Of a stretch of DNA of 64,000 bases, positions 16,991-26,982 are shown piece after piece (position 1 is the stretch's first letter; the number at the start of each line of letters is the position of its first letter). The translations under genes were made by a program, and so were the position numbers. This stretch comes from Nocardia seriolae NBRC 15557 (GTDB lineage: Bacteria > Actinomycetota > Actinomycetes > Mycobacteriales > Mycobacteriaceae), in assembly GCF_007990715.1 (NCBI RefSeq), contig NZ_BJWY01000004.1:1-64000 (forward strand), read 5' to 3'. A model generated the notes under the pieces. The model was not told where the DNA came from. It saw only the letters and a list, made by a program, of their open reading frames with translations, and did no database searches.

Positions 16991-17066
16991 CCGGCGCACC
17001 GGCCACGGCGACCGCGTCGCCGTTGCACACCTTCGACGCCTTTGCGCACCTTCGAGAGGATTCTTC

Positions 17067-20000
17067 GTGACGGACGACAGACGCCTGGCACGCGACCCGA
17101 TTGCCATCGTGGGGATGTCGGGCCTGCTGCCCAGGGCACGCAACCATCGAGAGTACTGGCAGAACATCGTCGACGGCGTGGACTGCACCGAGGAGGTACC
17201 CGCCTCCCGCTGGAACCTGGACGACTATTACGACCGGGATCCGGCGACGCCGGACAAGACCTATTCGCGCCGTGGCGCATTCCTGCCCGACGTGGACTTC
17301 GATCCGCTCGAGTTCGGGCTGCCGCCCAATCAACTCGAGGTCACCAGCACCATGCAGACGCTCAGCCTGGGGGTGGCGCGCGATCTGCTGGCCGACGCGG
17401 GCGCGACCGGGTCGGGCTGGTACGACCCGGCGCGCACCGGCGTGGTGCTGGGGACGACCGGGCCGGTGCCGCTCATGCATCCCCTCGCGGCGCGGCTGTC
17501 GACGCCGGTGCTGGTGGAGGCCGCGCGTTCGGTCGGGCTGTCCGAGGCGGACGCGGCGGCCATTGCCGACCGGTACGCGGCGGCTTTCGCGCCGTGGGAG
17601 GAGAATTCGTTCCCGGGCCTGCTCGCCAATGTGGTGGCCGGGCGGGTGGCCAACCGGCTCGGGCTGGGTGGCATGAACTGCACTGTGGACGCGGCGTGCG
17701 CGGCCTCGCTGGCCGCCATCCGCACGGCCATCGCCGAACTGCGCGACGGCCGGGCCGACATGATGATCACCGGTGGTGTGGACACCGAGAACACCATTTT
17801 CATCTACATGTGCTTCAGCAAGGTGGGGGCGCTCTCGCACAGCGGGCGGATCAGCCCGTTCGGGGCGGGCGCGGACGGAACGCTGCTGGGCGAGGGTATT
17901 TCGATGCTGGCGTTGCGGCGGCTGGCGGACGCGCGGCGTGACGGGAACCGGGTGTACGCGGTGATCCGCGGGCTGGGGTCCTCCAGTGACGGCCGGGCCA
18001 AGAGCATCTACGCGCCGGTTGCCGCGGGGCAGCGGCTCGCGCTGGATCGCGCCTATACCGACGCCGACTGCTCGCCCGCCGATGTGGAGCTCATCGAGGC
18101 GCATGCCACCGGCACCGCGGTCGGTGACAAGACCGAGCTGACGGCGCTGAAAGGGCTGCTGGCCGAGGCGAGTTCGGAGCCTCGTTTCGCGGCGCTGGGC
18201 AGTGTGAAGTCCCAGATCGGGCACACCAAGGGCGCGGCGGGCACGGCCGGCATCATGAAGCTGGCGCTGGCGCTGCATCAGAAGGTGTTGCCGGGCACCA
18301 TCAATGTGGATGCGCCCAATTCCGAAATCGCTTCGGAGGCAGCGCCTTTCTATGTCAATGCGCGTACCCGCCCGTGGATTCTGGACCCGGAACGGCCGGT
18401 GCGGCGGGCGGCGGCCTCGGCAATGGGGTTCGGCGGCACCAACTTCCACCTCGTGCTCGAGGAAGCCGACGGTGTGCGCGGGGAACTGCTGCACCGGGTG
18501 CCCAGAGCGCATGTCTGGCACGCGGCCGATGTGGCGGGGCTGATCGAGGCCGTGCGCGGCAGCGAGGGCGGTGACGGTGGCGGGATTCCCGAGGATCACG
18601 CCCGGGTCGGCTTCGTCTCGCTGGACGCGGACGCCGCCGCGGAATTGCGCGATCTGGTGGTGGACGAGCTGACGCGCAATCCCGAAGCGGCGCAGTGGGA
18701 TCACCCCGAGGGCGTGTACTTCCGGGCCGCCGCGCTGCCCGGGCGCAAGGCGGGCGCGCTGTTCGCCGGCCAGGGCAGCCAGGACGTGGACATGGGTGCG
18801 GCCGCGGCGCTGAACAATCCGCCGGTGGGCGCTGCCTTCGATGCCGCCAATGCGGCCTTCGCCGGGGCCGCGACCCGGCTCGGGGCGGTGGTGTTCCCGC
18901 CGCCCGCCTTCCACGAGGACACCCGCGCCGAACAGGAGATCGCGCTGCGCCGCACCGAATTCGCGCAACCGGCCATCGGCGCGCTGTCGGCCGGGCAGTT
19001 CCGGGTGCTCAGCGAGTTCGGGTTCCGCGCCGAGGGCTACCTGGGCCACAGCTTCGGTGAGCTCACCGCGCTGTGGGCGTCCGGTGCGATCACCGACGCG
19101 GACTTCTACACCTTGGCGCGGGCCCGGGGCGCGGCCATGACCGTGCCCGAGGGCGTCGAGGCGGGCACCATGGTGGCGGTCGGCGCGGCGCGCGAGGACG
19201 TCGAGCACGCCCTCGAAGGTGTCGAGGACGTGTGGATCTGCAACCACAACGCCCCCGATCAGGTGGTGGTCGGCGGCGGCACCGCGGCCATCGCGGCGGT
19301 GACCGGGCGATTCACCGAAAAAGGCTGGATCACCAGGCCATTGCCGGTGTCCGGAGCCTTCCACACGCCATACGTCGGCCACGCGGTGGAAGCATTCGGC
19401 GCAGCCGTGGCCCGGGTGACGATCGGAGCGCCCGACGCCCCCGTATACGCCGACACCCGCGACGCCTCCTACGGCAACGACCCCGAAGCCAACCGCACCA
19501 CCCTGACCGCCCAACTCGGCAACCCGGTCGAATTCCACGCCGCCCTCACCGCCATGCGCGCCGACGGCTGCACCGTCTTCGTCGAATTCGGCCCCAAACA
19601 AGTCCTGACCTCCCTCGCCCGCCGCACCTTCGGCGACGACATCATCACCATCCCCACCGACTCCGGCCCCATCGGCAACGGCGACCTCACCCTGAAGCGA
19701 GCCGCCGTCCGACTGGCCGTGCTGGGCTTCGACATTCGCGGCATCAACCGTCACTGCGCCCCGGAACCCTCGGCTCCAGCCCGCAAGCCCGCCATGACGG
19801 TGAAGATCTCGGCCCCCGAGTACGTCCCCGAATCCCGCCGCGCCGCCCACACCGCCGCCCTGAACGACGGATACCGGGTGAACGTCGCGGCCGCCTCCAC
19901 AACCGGGACCACTTCGCTCGAAAATGGCGCGGCGACAACCGGACTCGCGGCACTGGCGACCGGCGGCCCCGACAGCCTCACGATCGACCACGCCGACAAG

Positions 20001-23000
20001 AGGAAACCCGCCGCGTCGGTGAGCCGCTCCGCGCCCCGATTCGCCGGTAACGGCGGCGTAGGGCACGGCCCAAGTGTCACCGTCACCTCCCTCGATTCCT
20101 CCGGCCGGAGCGACCGGCCCACTCCTCCCAGCGATCTGGAGAATTCTGTGACCGCGGAACCGCAATACCGCATTCCCGCGCCGGACGTACTGGACAGTGC
20201 GCTCGTGCAGCATCTGCACACGCACCGGCACTATCTGGACGGGCAGCTCGAGCTGGCTCGTGATCTGGCCGGGGCGCTGCGCCACGGTCACGTGGACGAG
20301 ATGCTGGTGCGGGCCATCGAAGCCGTGAAGGATCACGGGCTGGCGATCAGCGAAAGTCATTCGCGTGCCGGGGATGTCGTAGCCCAACTGGCGGCGCTGG
20401 AAGGCGGAAACGGGCAGGCGCGCCCGACGCCGGTGTACGTCGAGCCGGACTCGGTGCTCACCGCGCCCGCAGCGGTGGCGCCCGGCTCGGCGATGCGGGC
20501 CGTGGGAGCCGTGCCTAGCCTTCCCGCCGCGGCTGTGGTCGGGTCGGTGGCCCCGGCGAGGGAGATCGTCGTCGCGCCGTCGGCGGAAAGCTCCGTGCCG
20601 GGCAACGGATTCGCGGCCGGACCCGCGGGTGTCACCTCCACACCGGAGGGTGCCACGGGGACCGCGGCGAATGCGACCACGGAAGAGGTGAGTTCCGCAC
20701 TTGGGGTGACAGGTGTCGCGGCCGCGTCGGAGGGCGTGTTGTCCGCCGACGCGGTGCGGCAGGCGCTGCGCGAGGTCGTGGCGGAGAAGACCGGCTATCC
20801 GGTCGAGATGGTGGACACCGGCATGGATCTCGAGGCGGATCTGGGGGTGGATTCGATCAAGCGGGTGCAGGTGATCGGGGCCTTGCAGGAGCGGTTCCCG
20901 GAGCTGCCGGTGCTCGGGCCGGAGCAGTTGGGGACGCTGCGCACGCTCGAACAGATCGTGGGCGAGCTGGTCGGGGGTGATGTTCACCCAAAAGGTGAGG
21001 CCGCGGCCGAGACGCCGCGGCATGTGGTGGAGCTTGTCGAGGTGGCCGCGGTGGATTCGGCGGTGGATCCTTACCGGGCGGCGGGGCATGCCCTGCTGAT
21101 GTGCCTGGACGAGTCGGGCGAAACCGATTGTGACGCATTGGAAGAGCTGTTGCTGGGGCGCAGCTGGACGGTGCGCCGGGTCTCCGGGGCCGATGCCGTG
21201 GGCGGCAGCGGGCCGGTGGACCTGTGCGTGGTGGTCGCGGGGATCGCGACCGAATGGCGGCGGGCCCAGGACATTCTGACCGAGGCGATTCTGGTGGCCG
21301 GGCAGGTGCTGCCCCGGCTGCGGGCGGCCGATGCGCGGGCCGGGTTCGCGACCATTACCCGGCTCGACGGGCACCTCGGCTTCCGGGGTGACGCCGAACC
21401 GGTCGCCGCGTTGCTGGGTGGGCTCGGTGGCCTGGTGAAAACCCTAGCGGCCGAGCAGCCCACGCTGTTCTGCCGGGCCCTCGACATCGATCCGGGCATG
21501 CCGCCGCGGCGGCTGGCGGAGGTGGTGCTCGAGGAACTCTGCGATGTCGCCCTCGACACCCTCGAGGTCGGCATCGATGCCGCGGGTGTGCGTCGCACCC
21601 CGGTGCCGAGCCGGCACGCCGCGGCCCGTACGGCCGACATCGTCCGCGCGGGAACAGATTTCGGTCCCGCACTCCTCACCGCGGTCGACACCCTCCTGGT
21701 CACCGGCGGTGCGCGCGGTGTCACGGCGACCTGTGTCCTGGAACTCGCCCGCCACAGCGCCTGCCGCTTCGTCCTGCTGGGCCGCACCGAGCTGACCGAG
21801 GACCCGGAGTGGGCGGCCACCGTCGCCGACTCCGACCTCAAACCAGCGGCGGTGCGGGCCCTGGCCGGAACCGGACTCACCCCACGCGAGATCGACAGGA
21901 CGTGCGCGAATATCCGCGCGGTCCGCGAAATCCGGGCGACCCTGGCCGAACTCGGCGATCGTGCGGTCGACCTCGCCGTCGATGCGACGGACGAGACCGC
22001 ATTGGCGCAAGCGCTCGCACCGTGGCGCGCAGACGCCGAAGGGCCGCGCGAGGCCACGTCCCTGATCACCGGTGTCGTACATGGTGCGGGTGTGCTGGCG
22101 GATTCGTTGATTCCGGACAAGACCGCGGAATCGATCGGGCGGGTACTCGGGCCCAAGCTGGCCGGGCTGGCGGCGGTGCTGGCGGCGGTCGGTGAGCCGC
22201 GGCACCTGATCCTGTTCACGTCGGTGGCCGGGCTGTTCGGGAATACCGGGCAGGCGGACTATGCGGCGGCCAATGAGGCGCTGGGGCGGTTCGCGGTCAG
22301 TTGGGGTGCGCGGGATCCGGAACGGCGGGTCACCGCGTTGGATTGGGGTGCGTGGGACGGCGGGATGGTGACTGCCGCGCTGCGGGAGCACTTCGCGGCG
22401 CGTGGGGTGCCATTGCTGGACCCGGCGGCCGGTGCGGCGGCGTTCGCCGCGCAGTTCGGCGCGGCGCGTCGGGAAGAGCCGATCCTGTTGGTGGGTGCGG
22501 CCACCGCGCTGTCGACCGGGGACTCCCCGGTGGTGCCGGTGCGAGCGCGGCGCGGGATCGCGGGGCTGGTCGAGCACCCGATGATCGAGGCTCATCGGAT
22601 CGGCGAGCACATCGTGCTTCCGGCCACGTTCGGGCTGGGCGCGATGGTGAATCTGGCCGAGCGGACCCATCCGGGACGAATCGTGTTGGGGGCCAGCGAC
22701 TTCCAGGTGCTCAAGGGGCTGGTCTTCGACCACCCGGTGAACACCCTGGAATTCGAGCTCGAGCCCGCGGATCCGGTGGACGGCATGGCCGCGGTGCGTG
22801 CCACGGTCTTCGCCGACACGGCTGCTCGATTCCGCGCCATGCTGCTGCTGGCGCGGGAATCGGAAACAGGAGCGCGACAGCAGCTCTCGGGCACGTCGGT
22901 ACGAATTCCGGATGGTCCGGGTGAGAACGCCGAGTGGATCTACCGGGACGCGATCCAGTTTCACGCGCCCGCCCTCCAGGGGCTGCGTGCGGTGCGGGCC

Positions 23001-23381
23001 GAGAGCGACGAGGCCATTGTCTTCGAATGCCGACTCGACCCGGAGCCGGTGGCGCACGGCGCATTCGGCGGTCGACTGCATGATCCGGTTCTCGCGGATC
23101 TGATCCTGCAATGCCCGCCGGTATTGGGCCACCGCCTGCTGGGCGCGGCCTGCCTGCCCCTGGGCGTGGGCCGGGTGGACTACTTCCGCCCGCTCCCGGC
23201 GGCCGCGCCGTTCCTGGTGGTGGTCGACAATCCCCGGGCCACCCGAATGGAGGCCCTGATCGACGCGACAGCAGTGGCCACCGATGGCACGGTGCTGCAA
23301 CGGTTCTCGGATGTCGCCGTGCTCACGACACCCGATCTGACGGCGAAATTCCGAACCTCGGTGAGGCGGTGGACGGTATGA
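17067..23381 (+). CDS. PfaA-like iterative PKS: KS-AT-ACP-KR-DH
   Basis: A 2104-aa PUFA-synthase/HglE-type iterative polyketide synthase. Domains in order: KS (about 10-470; Cys211 in DAACAAS, His in EAHATGT and GHTKGAAG), acyltransferase (about 565-860; GQGSQDVDMG and Ser in GHSFGE near 660), a disordered linker, one ACP (about 1225-1310; LGVDSIKRV, Ser near 1262), KR (about 1540-1790; LVTGGARGV, then SVAGLFGNTGQADYAAANE with the catalytic Tyr) and a C-terminal hotdog dehydratase (about 1840-2095). Family members from marine bacteria have 4-9 tandem ACPs; here I find one. GTG start with GAGAGGA six nt upstream. ATGA overlap with the next gene. It should build a long acyl chain from malonyl units. 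Confidence 0.93.
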   Translation: MTDDRRLARDPIAIVGMSGLLPRARNHREYWQNIVDGVDCTEEVPASRWNLDDYYDRDPATPDKTYSRRGAFLPDVDFDPLEFGLPPNQLEVTSTMQTLSLGVARDLLADAGATGSGWYDPARTGVVLGTTGPVPLMHPLAARLSTPVLVEAARSVGLSEADAAAIADRYAAAFAPWEENSFPGLLANVVAGRVANRLGLGGMNCTVDAACAASLAAIRTAIAELRDGRADMMITGGVDTENTIFIYMCFSKVGALSHSGRISPFGAGADGTLLGEGISMLALRRLADARRDGNRVYAVIRGLGSSSDGRAKSIYAPVAAGQRLALDRAYTDADCSPADVELIEAHATGTAVGDKTELTALKGLLAEASSEPRFAALGSVKSQIGHTKGAAGTAGIMKLALALHQKVLPGTINVDAPNSEIASEAAPFYVNARTRPWILDPERPVRRAAASAMGFGGTNFHLVLEEADGVRGELLHRVPRAHVWHAADVAGLIEAVRGSEGGDGGGIPEDHARVGFVSLDADAAAELRDLVVDELTRNPEAAQWDHPEGVYFRAAALPGRKAGALFAGQGSQDVDMGAAAALNNPPVGAAFDAANAAFAGAATRLGAVVFPPPAFHEDTRAEQEIALRRTEFAQPAIGALSAGQFRVLSEFGFRAEGYLGHSFGELTALWASGAITDADFYTLARARGAAMTVPEGVEAGTMVAVGAAREDVEHALEGVEDVWICNHNAPDQVVVGGGTAAIAAVTGRFTEKGWITRPLPVSGAFHTPYVGHAVEAFGAAVARVTIGAPDAPVYADTRDASYGNDPEANRTTLTAQLGNPVEFHAALTAMRADGCTVFVEFGPKQVLTSLARRTFGDDIITIPTDSGPIGNGDLTLKRAAVRLAVLGFDIRGINRHCAPEPSAPARKPAMTVKISAPEYVPESRRAAHTAALNDGYRVNVAAASTTGTTSLENGAATTGLAALATGGPDSLTIDHADKRKPAASVSRSAPRFAGNGGVGHGPSVTVTSLDSSGRSDRPTPPSDLENSVTAEPQYRIPAPDVLDSALVQHLHTHRHYLDGQLELARDLAGALRHGHVDEMLVRAIEAVKDHGLAISESHSRAGDVVAQLAALEGGNGQARPTPVYVEPDSVLTAPAAVAPGSAMRAVGAVPSLPAAAVVGSVAPAREIVVAPSAESSVPGNGFAAGPAGVTSTPEGATGTAANATTEEVSSALGVTGVAAASEGVLSADAVRQALREVVAEKTGYPVEMVDTGMDLEADLGVDSIKRVQVIGALQERFPELPVLGPEQLGTLRTLEQIVGELVGGDVHPKGEAAAETPRHVVELVEVAAVDSAVDPYRAAGHALLMCLDESGETDCDALEELLLGRSWTVRRVSGADAVGGSGPVDLCVVVAGIATEWRRAQDILTEAILVAGQVLPRLRAADARAGFATITRLDGHLGFRGDAEPVAALLGGLGGLVKTLAAEQPTLFCRALDIDPGMPPRRLAEVVLEELCDVALDTLEVGIDAAGVRRTPVPSRHAAARTADIVRAGTDFGPALLTAVDTLLVTGGARGVTATCVLELARHSACRFVLLGRTELTEDPEWAATVADSDLKPAAVRALAGTGLTPREIDRTCANIRAVREIRATLAELGDRAVDLAVDATDETALAQALAPWRADAEGPREATSLITGVVHGAGVLADSLIPDKTAESIGRVLGPKLAGLAAVLAAVGEPRHLILFTSVAGLFGNTGQADYAAANEALGRFAVSWGARDPERRVTALDWGAWDGGMVTAALREHFAARGVPLLDPAAGAAAFAAQFGAARREEPILLVGAATALSTGDSPVVPVRARRGIAGLVEHPMIEAHRIGEHIVLPATFGLGAMVNLAERTHPGRIVLGASDFQVLKGLVFDHPVNTLEFELEPADPVDGMAAVRATVFADTAARFRAMLLLARESETGARQQLSGTSVRIPDGPGENAEWIYRDAIQFHAPALQGLRAVRAESDEAIVFECRLDPEPVAHGAFGGRLHDPVLADLILQCPPVLGHRLLGAACLPLGVGRVDYFRPLPAAAPFLVVVDNPRATRMEALIDATAVATDGTVLQRFSDVAVLTTPDLTAKFRTSVRRWTV

Positions 23382-25345
23382 CGGTTCTCGAATTCGACGG
23401 CATCGCCTTCGATCCGGTCGGTGCGCGGCAACAGGCCGCGGAGAAACCGGGCGGTACACCGGCGGCAGCGCCGGTGCCAGCAACCGGGTGGGCGCACCCC
23501 GATCATTCCGCGCACGCTGATGAGCACGTGCAACCTGTCGCCGCGGACGCGATCGCCCAACTGCGGACGGGCGTGATCGAGGCGCATCGTGCGGCACTCA
23601 CCGCGCAGACCGCACTTCAGCGCGAAGTGTGGCGGCGGGCACGGGCGCTCGCGGAGGCGGAGAACACCGTCGTGCAGGCGGTTTCGGCGCAGGTCGAGGT
23701 CTGTGCGCGGGAAGGTGCGTTCAAGCCGCCGGCCCGCACGGTGGTGCATCGGCTGGATCGCGCCGCGCTGGAACGGCTGGTGGCCGACGAGATGGGTGTC
23801 GTCTTCGGCCGCAGGCACCGCCGCGCGGGTGTGGCGGTTTCGGCGCGGCTGGCCGCCACCACGCCACTGGTCCTCACCGAGGTCGGTACGCTGGAGCTGT
23901 ACGGCGGAAACGGGAACGGCCGGGTCGTGGCCCGATTCGAGGGGGATCCGCGTGCGGCGGCGCTCCAGGCGGCCGAGGTGTTCGCGCTCTATACCGGCAT
24001 GCCGCTGTGCCTGTCGGGGAGCACGCTCACCGGCGGGGTCGGCGAGACCGAGGCCGGAACCGGCGGCGGCACCGTCGATCTCGCGGTGGACCGCCTCGAC
24101 CTGGTGCCGCGTCCGTTCCTTCAGGCCACCGCGACGCTCGACGGGGTCGCCGAGCCATTGGCGGTCACCGTCATGGTTGCCGAGCGTCCCGGCACCGGCG
24201 TGGGTCCCGGCGATGCGGTCGCCGGGCTGCTGCTCAATGAGTTCCACATGGCGCATCTGGCGCGTGGCGACCAGGCCATCGCCATGGGAGCGGAGTTCGC
24301 GCCCTACACCGGTGTTCGCGCGACCCGGCTCCCGACCGGCGGTCTGCTGCTGGTGGATCGGGTGGTGCGGTTCGACGGTACGCGCGGGAACCTCGAATCA
24401 GCCTCGTACGACACGGAATACGACTCTGCGGCGGACTCCTGGTACTACGGCGACACCGCCAACGATTCGATGCCCCACTTCGTGTACATGGAGACGTCAT
24501 TGCAGGCGGCCCTGCTCATGGGCTACTACGCCGGGCCGACCCTGACCCAGCCCGGCACCACCCTGAGCCTGCGCAATCTGGGCGGCACCGCCACGGTGCT
24601 GCGGCAGATCGAGCTGCGCGACACCACGATTCAGCAGACCTCACGGCTGCTGTCGACGACCATCCTGCCCGGCTCCTCGCTGCAAACCTTCGACTACACC
24701 CTCAGCGTGGACGGTGAGCCGTTCTATCGGGGCGAGACCATGTTCGGCTACTTCAGCGACCAGGCCCTCGCCAATCAGACGGGGCTGGACGCGGGCCGGT
24801 ATGTGCCGAGCTGGCTTTCCGCGCATCCGCAGGTCCCGACCCGGGTCATCGACGTGGCGGCCCGCCGCGCCGACCCGGCCGCCCGCGCGTGCTCACGGCG
24901 CAATCTGGCCCTGATCGACCGCGTCGAAGTGGTGGACGACGGCGGCACCTACGGTGCGGGATACCTGCGCTCGCTGCGCCCGATCGACCCGCGGGACTGG
25001 TTCTTCGCCCGGCATTTCCACCTGGACCCGGTGATTCCGGGCTCGCTGGGCGTGGAATCGGTCATCCACGCCGTGCAGGAATGGATGCTCGACGCCGGAT
25101 TCGCCGACGGCATGGCCGATCCGGTATTCCGGATTCCCGTCGGCATCGCCTTCAGCTGGCGCTATCGCGGCCAGTTCCTGCCCACCGACGGCACCGTCGA
25201 GTTGGAGGCGCACATCAAATCGGTGCGCCACGACGCGCACGGGACCACCGTCATCGTGGACGGGTCGCTGTGGAAGCCGGGACTGCGCATCTACGAACTC
25301 GTCGATCTCGCCGTCGAACTCGCCGATCGAAAGGCGTCCGCATGA
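23378..25345 (+). CDS. PfaC-like FabA-type double dehydratase without KS/CLF
   Basis: A 655-aa protein carrying the dehydratase part of PUFA-synthase PfaC but no ketosynthase or chain-length factor. The N-terminal ~110 residues are Ala-rich and helical; about 130-300 matches the degenerate hotdog; about 300-460 is DH1 (VYMETSLQAALLMGYYAG, catalytic acidic residue); about 480-655 is DH2 (FFARHFHLDPVIPGSLGVES, catalytic His, FabA-like DPVxPG). FabA-type domains dehydrate and can isomerise to cis-3-enoyl, introducing retained double bonds. The gene starts within the PfaA stop codon (ATGA), so the two are made together. Loss of KS/CLF is the striking feature. Confidence 0.88.
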   Translation: MTVLEFDGIAFDPVGARQQAAEKPGGTPAAAPVPATGWAHPDHSAHADEHVQPVAADAIAQLRTGVIEAHRAALTAQTALQREVWRRARALAEAENTVVQAVSAQVEVCAREGAFKPPARTVVHRLDRAALERLVADEMGVVFGRRHRRAGVAVSARLAATTPLVLTEVGTLELYGGNGNGRVVARFEGDPRAAALQAAEVFALYTGMPLCLSGSTLTGGVGETEAGTGGGTVDLAVDRLDLVPRPFLQATATLDGVAEPLAVTVMVAERPGTGVGPGDAVAGLLLNEFHMAHLARGDQAIAMGAEFAPYTGVRATRLPTGGLLLVDRVVRFDGTRGNLESASYDTEYDSAADSWYYGDTANDSMPHFVYMETSLQAALLMGYYAGPTLTQPGTTLSLRNLGGTATVLRQIELRDTTIQQTSRLLSTTILPGSSLQTFDYTLSVDGEPFYRGETMFGYFSDQALANQTGLDAGRYVPSWLSAHPQVPTRVIDVAARRADPAARACSRRNLALIDRVEVVDDGGTYGAGYLRSLRPIDPRDWFFARHFHLDPVIPGSLGVESVIHAVQEWMLDAGFADGMADPVFRIPVGIAFSWRYRGQFLPTDGTVELEAHIKSVRHDAHGTTVIVDGSLWKPGLRIYELVDLAVELADRKASA

Positions 25346-26901
25346 CCACCGTTCGGCCTCCCGTCGCCGAGACCGCCACCGATATCGCCGACCTGCTGCT
25401 CGATCTGGAGCGGCCCTGCTGGATCGTGCGCCGCGAGGACCGGGTCGCGGCCACGACCGATCCGGCCGCCGCCGCGCACGGGCAGATCCTCGCCGCGGTT
25501 GCGCCGCTGCCGTCGGAAAGGCTGGGGGACAGCGCCTTCCGGACCGCGCACGGCGTGCGTGCCGCCTACGCGGCCGGGGCCATGGCCAACGGCATCGCCT
25601 CGCCCGGGCTGGTGGTGGCCATGGCCGAGGCCGGATATCTGGCCAGTTACGGTGCGGCGGGGGTGACTCCGCCGGTCGTGGACGCCGCCCTGGCCGAGCT
25701 GTCGCGACGGCTCGAGGGCAAGCCCTTCGCCTGCAATCTGATTCACAGCCCGTCGGAACCCGCGCTGGAGCGGGCCATTGTGGACGCCTGCCTGCGTCAC
25801 GGCGTGCGATGCGTGGAAGCGTCGGCGTTCATGGACCTCACCGCGGAAGTGGTGCGGTATCGGGCCGCCGGGCTGACGGTCGACCGGGGCGGAGCGATCG
25901 AGATCCGGAATCGGTTGATCGCCAAGGTGTCCCGGGTCGAGGTGGCCGATCTGTTCCTGCGCCCGGCACCGGAGCGGCTGCTCAGGCGGCTGATCGCCGA
26001 CGGCCGGATCACGGCTGCCCAGGCACAGCTGGCGGCACGGGTTCCGATGGCCGATGACATTACCGCCGAGGCGGATTCGGGCGGGCACACCGACCGCCGC
26101 CCGCTGGTGGTGCTGCTGCCCGAGCTGCTGGCCGCCCGCGACCGTGTGGCGGGCACCGTGCCGGTGGCGGCGACGGTGCGGATCGGCGCGGCGGGCGGCA
26201 TCGGCACCCCGGCCGCCGCGGCCGCCGCCTTCGCCATGGGCGCGGCCTATATCGTCACCGGATCGATCAACCAGTCCGCGCGGGAGTCGGCCCAATGTGA
26301 TTCCACCAAGGCGCTTCTGGCGACCGCGGAATTCGCCGACTGCGTGATGGCGCCGTCCTCGGACATGTTCGAGCTGGGCGTACAGGTCCAGGTGTTGCGG
26401 CGCGGCACCATGTTCGCCGCCCGCGCGCAGCGGCTCTACGAGCTGTACCGGGCCTACGGCGGCATCGACGCGCTGCCCGAGCCGGTGCGAAAGGACCTGG
26501 AGGACAAGATGTTCCGCCGCCCACTGGATACCGTATGGCAGGACTGCGTGGCCTTCTTCACCGAACGCGATCCGGCCCAGCTGGTTTCGGCCGAACGCGA
26601 CTCGAAGGCGAGGATGGCTCTCATCTTCCGCTGGTATCTCGGCCTGTCCTCGGGCTGGAGCATTCGCGGCGACACCGAACGACGGGCCGACTACCAGATC
26701 TGGTGCGGCCCGGCGATGGGCGCGTTCAACACCTGGGTGTCGGGCAGCCACCTGGCCGCGCCGGGCAACCGCACGGTGGCCGAGATCGCGGACCAGATCA
26801 TGACCGGCGCGGCCTATCTCACGCGGGTCGCGCAGCTGCGCTCGGCCGGGGTGAGACTCCCGGCGGCGGTCGGCCGCTATCTTCCCCGTCCGCTGAACTG
26901 A
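25342..26901 (+). CDS. PfaD-like trans-acting enoyl reductase
   Basis: A 519-aa FMN-dependent enoyl reductase of the PfaD/2-nitropropane-dioxygenase family. It begins with the short PfaD N-terminal segment (RPCWIVRREDRVAA), then a TIM barrel: GLVVAMAEAGYLASYGAAG (about 83-101), the strand-loop FACNLIHSP (about 125), GGIGTPAAAAAAFAMGAAY (about 285-303) with VTGSINQSARES, and the PfaD-specific C-terminal helical region containing WYLGLSSGWS. It acts in trans on ACP-bound enoyl intermediates of the PfaA homologue. ATGA overlap with the dehydratase gene. Length is close to family normal (about 530). Confidence 0.93.
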   Translation: MTTVRPPVAETATDIADLLLDLERPCWIVRREDRVAATTDPAAAAHGQILAAVAPLPSERLGDSAFRTAHGVRAAYAAGAMANGIASPGLVVAMAEAGYLASYGAAGVTPPVVDAALAELSRRLEGKPFACNLIHSPSEPALERAIVDACLRHGVRCVEASAFMDLTAEVVRYRAAGLTVDRGGAIEIRNRLIAKVSRVEVADLFLRPAPERLLRRLIADGRITAAQAQLAARVPMADDITAEADSGGHTDRRPLVVLLPELLAARDRVAGTVPVAATVRIGAAGGIGTPAAAAAAFAMGAAYIVTGSINQSARESAQCDSTKALLATAEFADCVMAPSSDMFELGVQVQVLRRGTMFAARAQRLYELYRAYGGIDALPEPVRKDLEDKMFRRPLDTVWQDCVAFFTERDPAQLVSAERDSKARMALIFRWYLGLSSGWSIRGDTERRADYQIWCGPAMGAFNTWVSGSHLAAPGNRTVAEIADQIMTGAAYLTRVAQLRSAGVRLPAAVGRYLPRPLN

Positions 26902-26982
26902 TCGGCGGGAACCGTCGGTCCGGGCCCGCGCGGCCCGGCATGATGGAAGACGGCCTTACGCAACGCGAAGGAGCACGCGCAG

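Noticed and set aside
16965-21374. A 1469-codon open frame antisense to the PKS gene
   Set aside because: It is antisense to strong KS/AT/ACP domains, is rich in Arg/His/Gly/Pro and shows no domain; open antisense frames are expected at this GC content.
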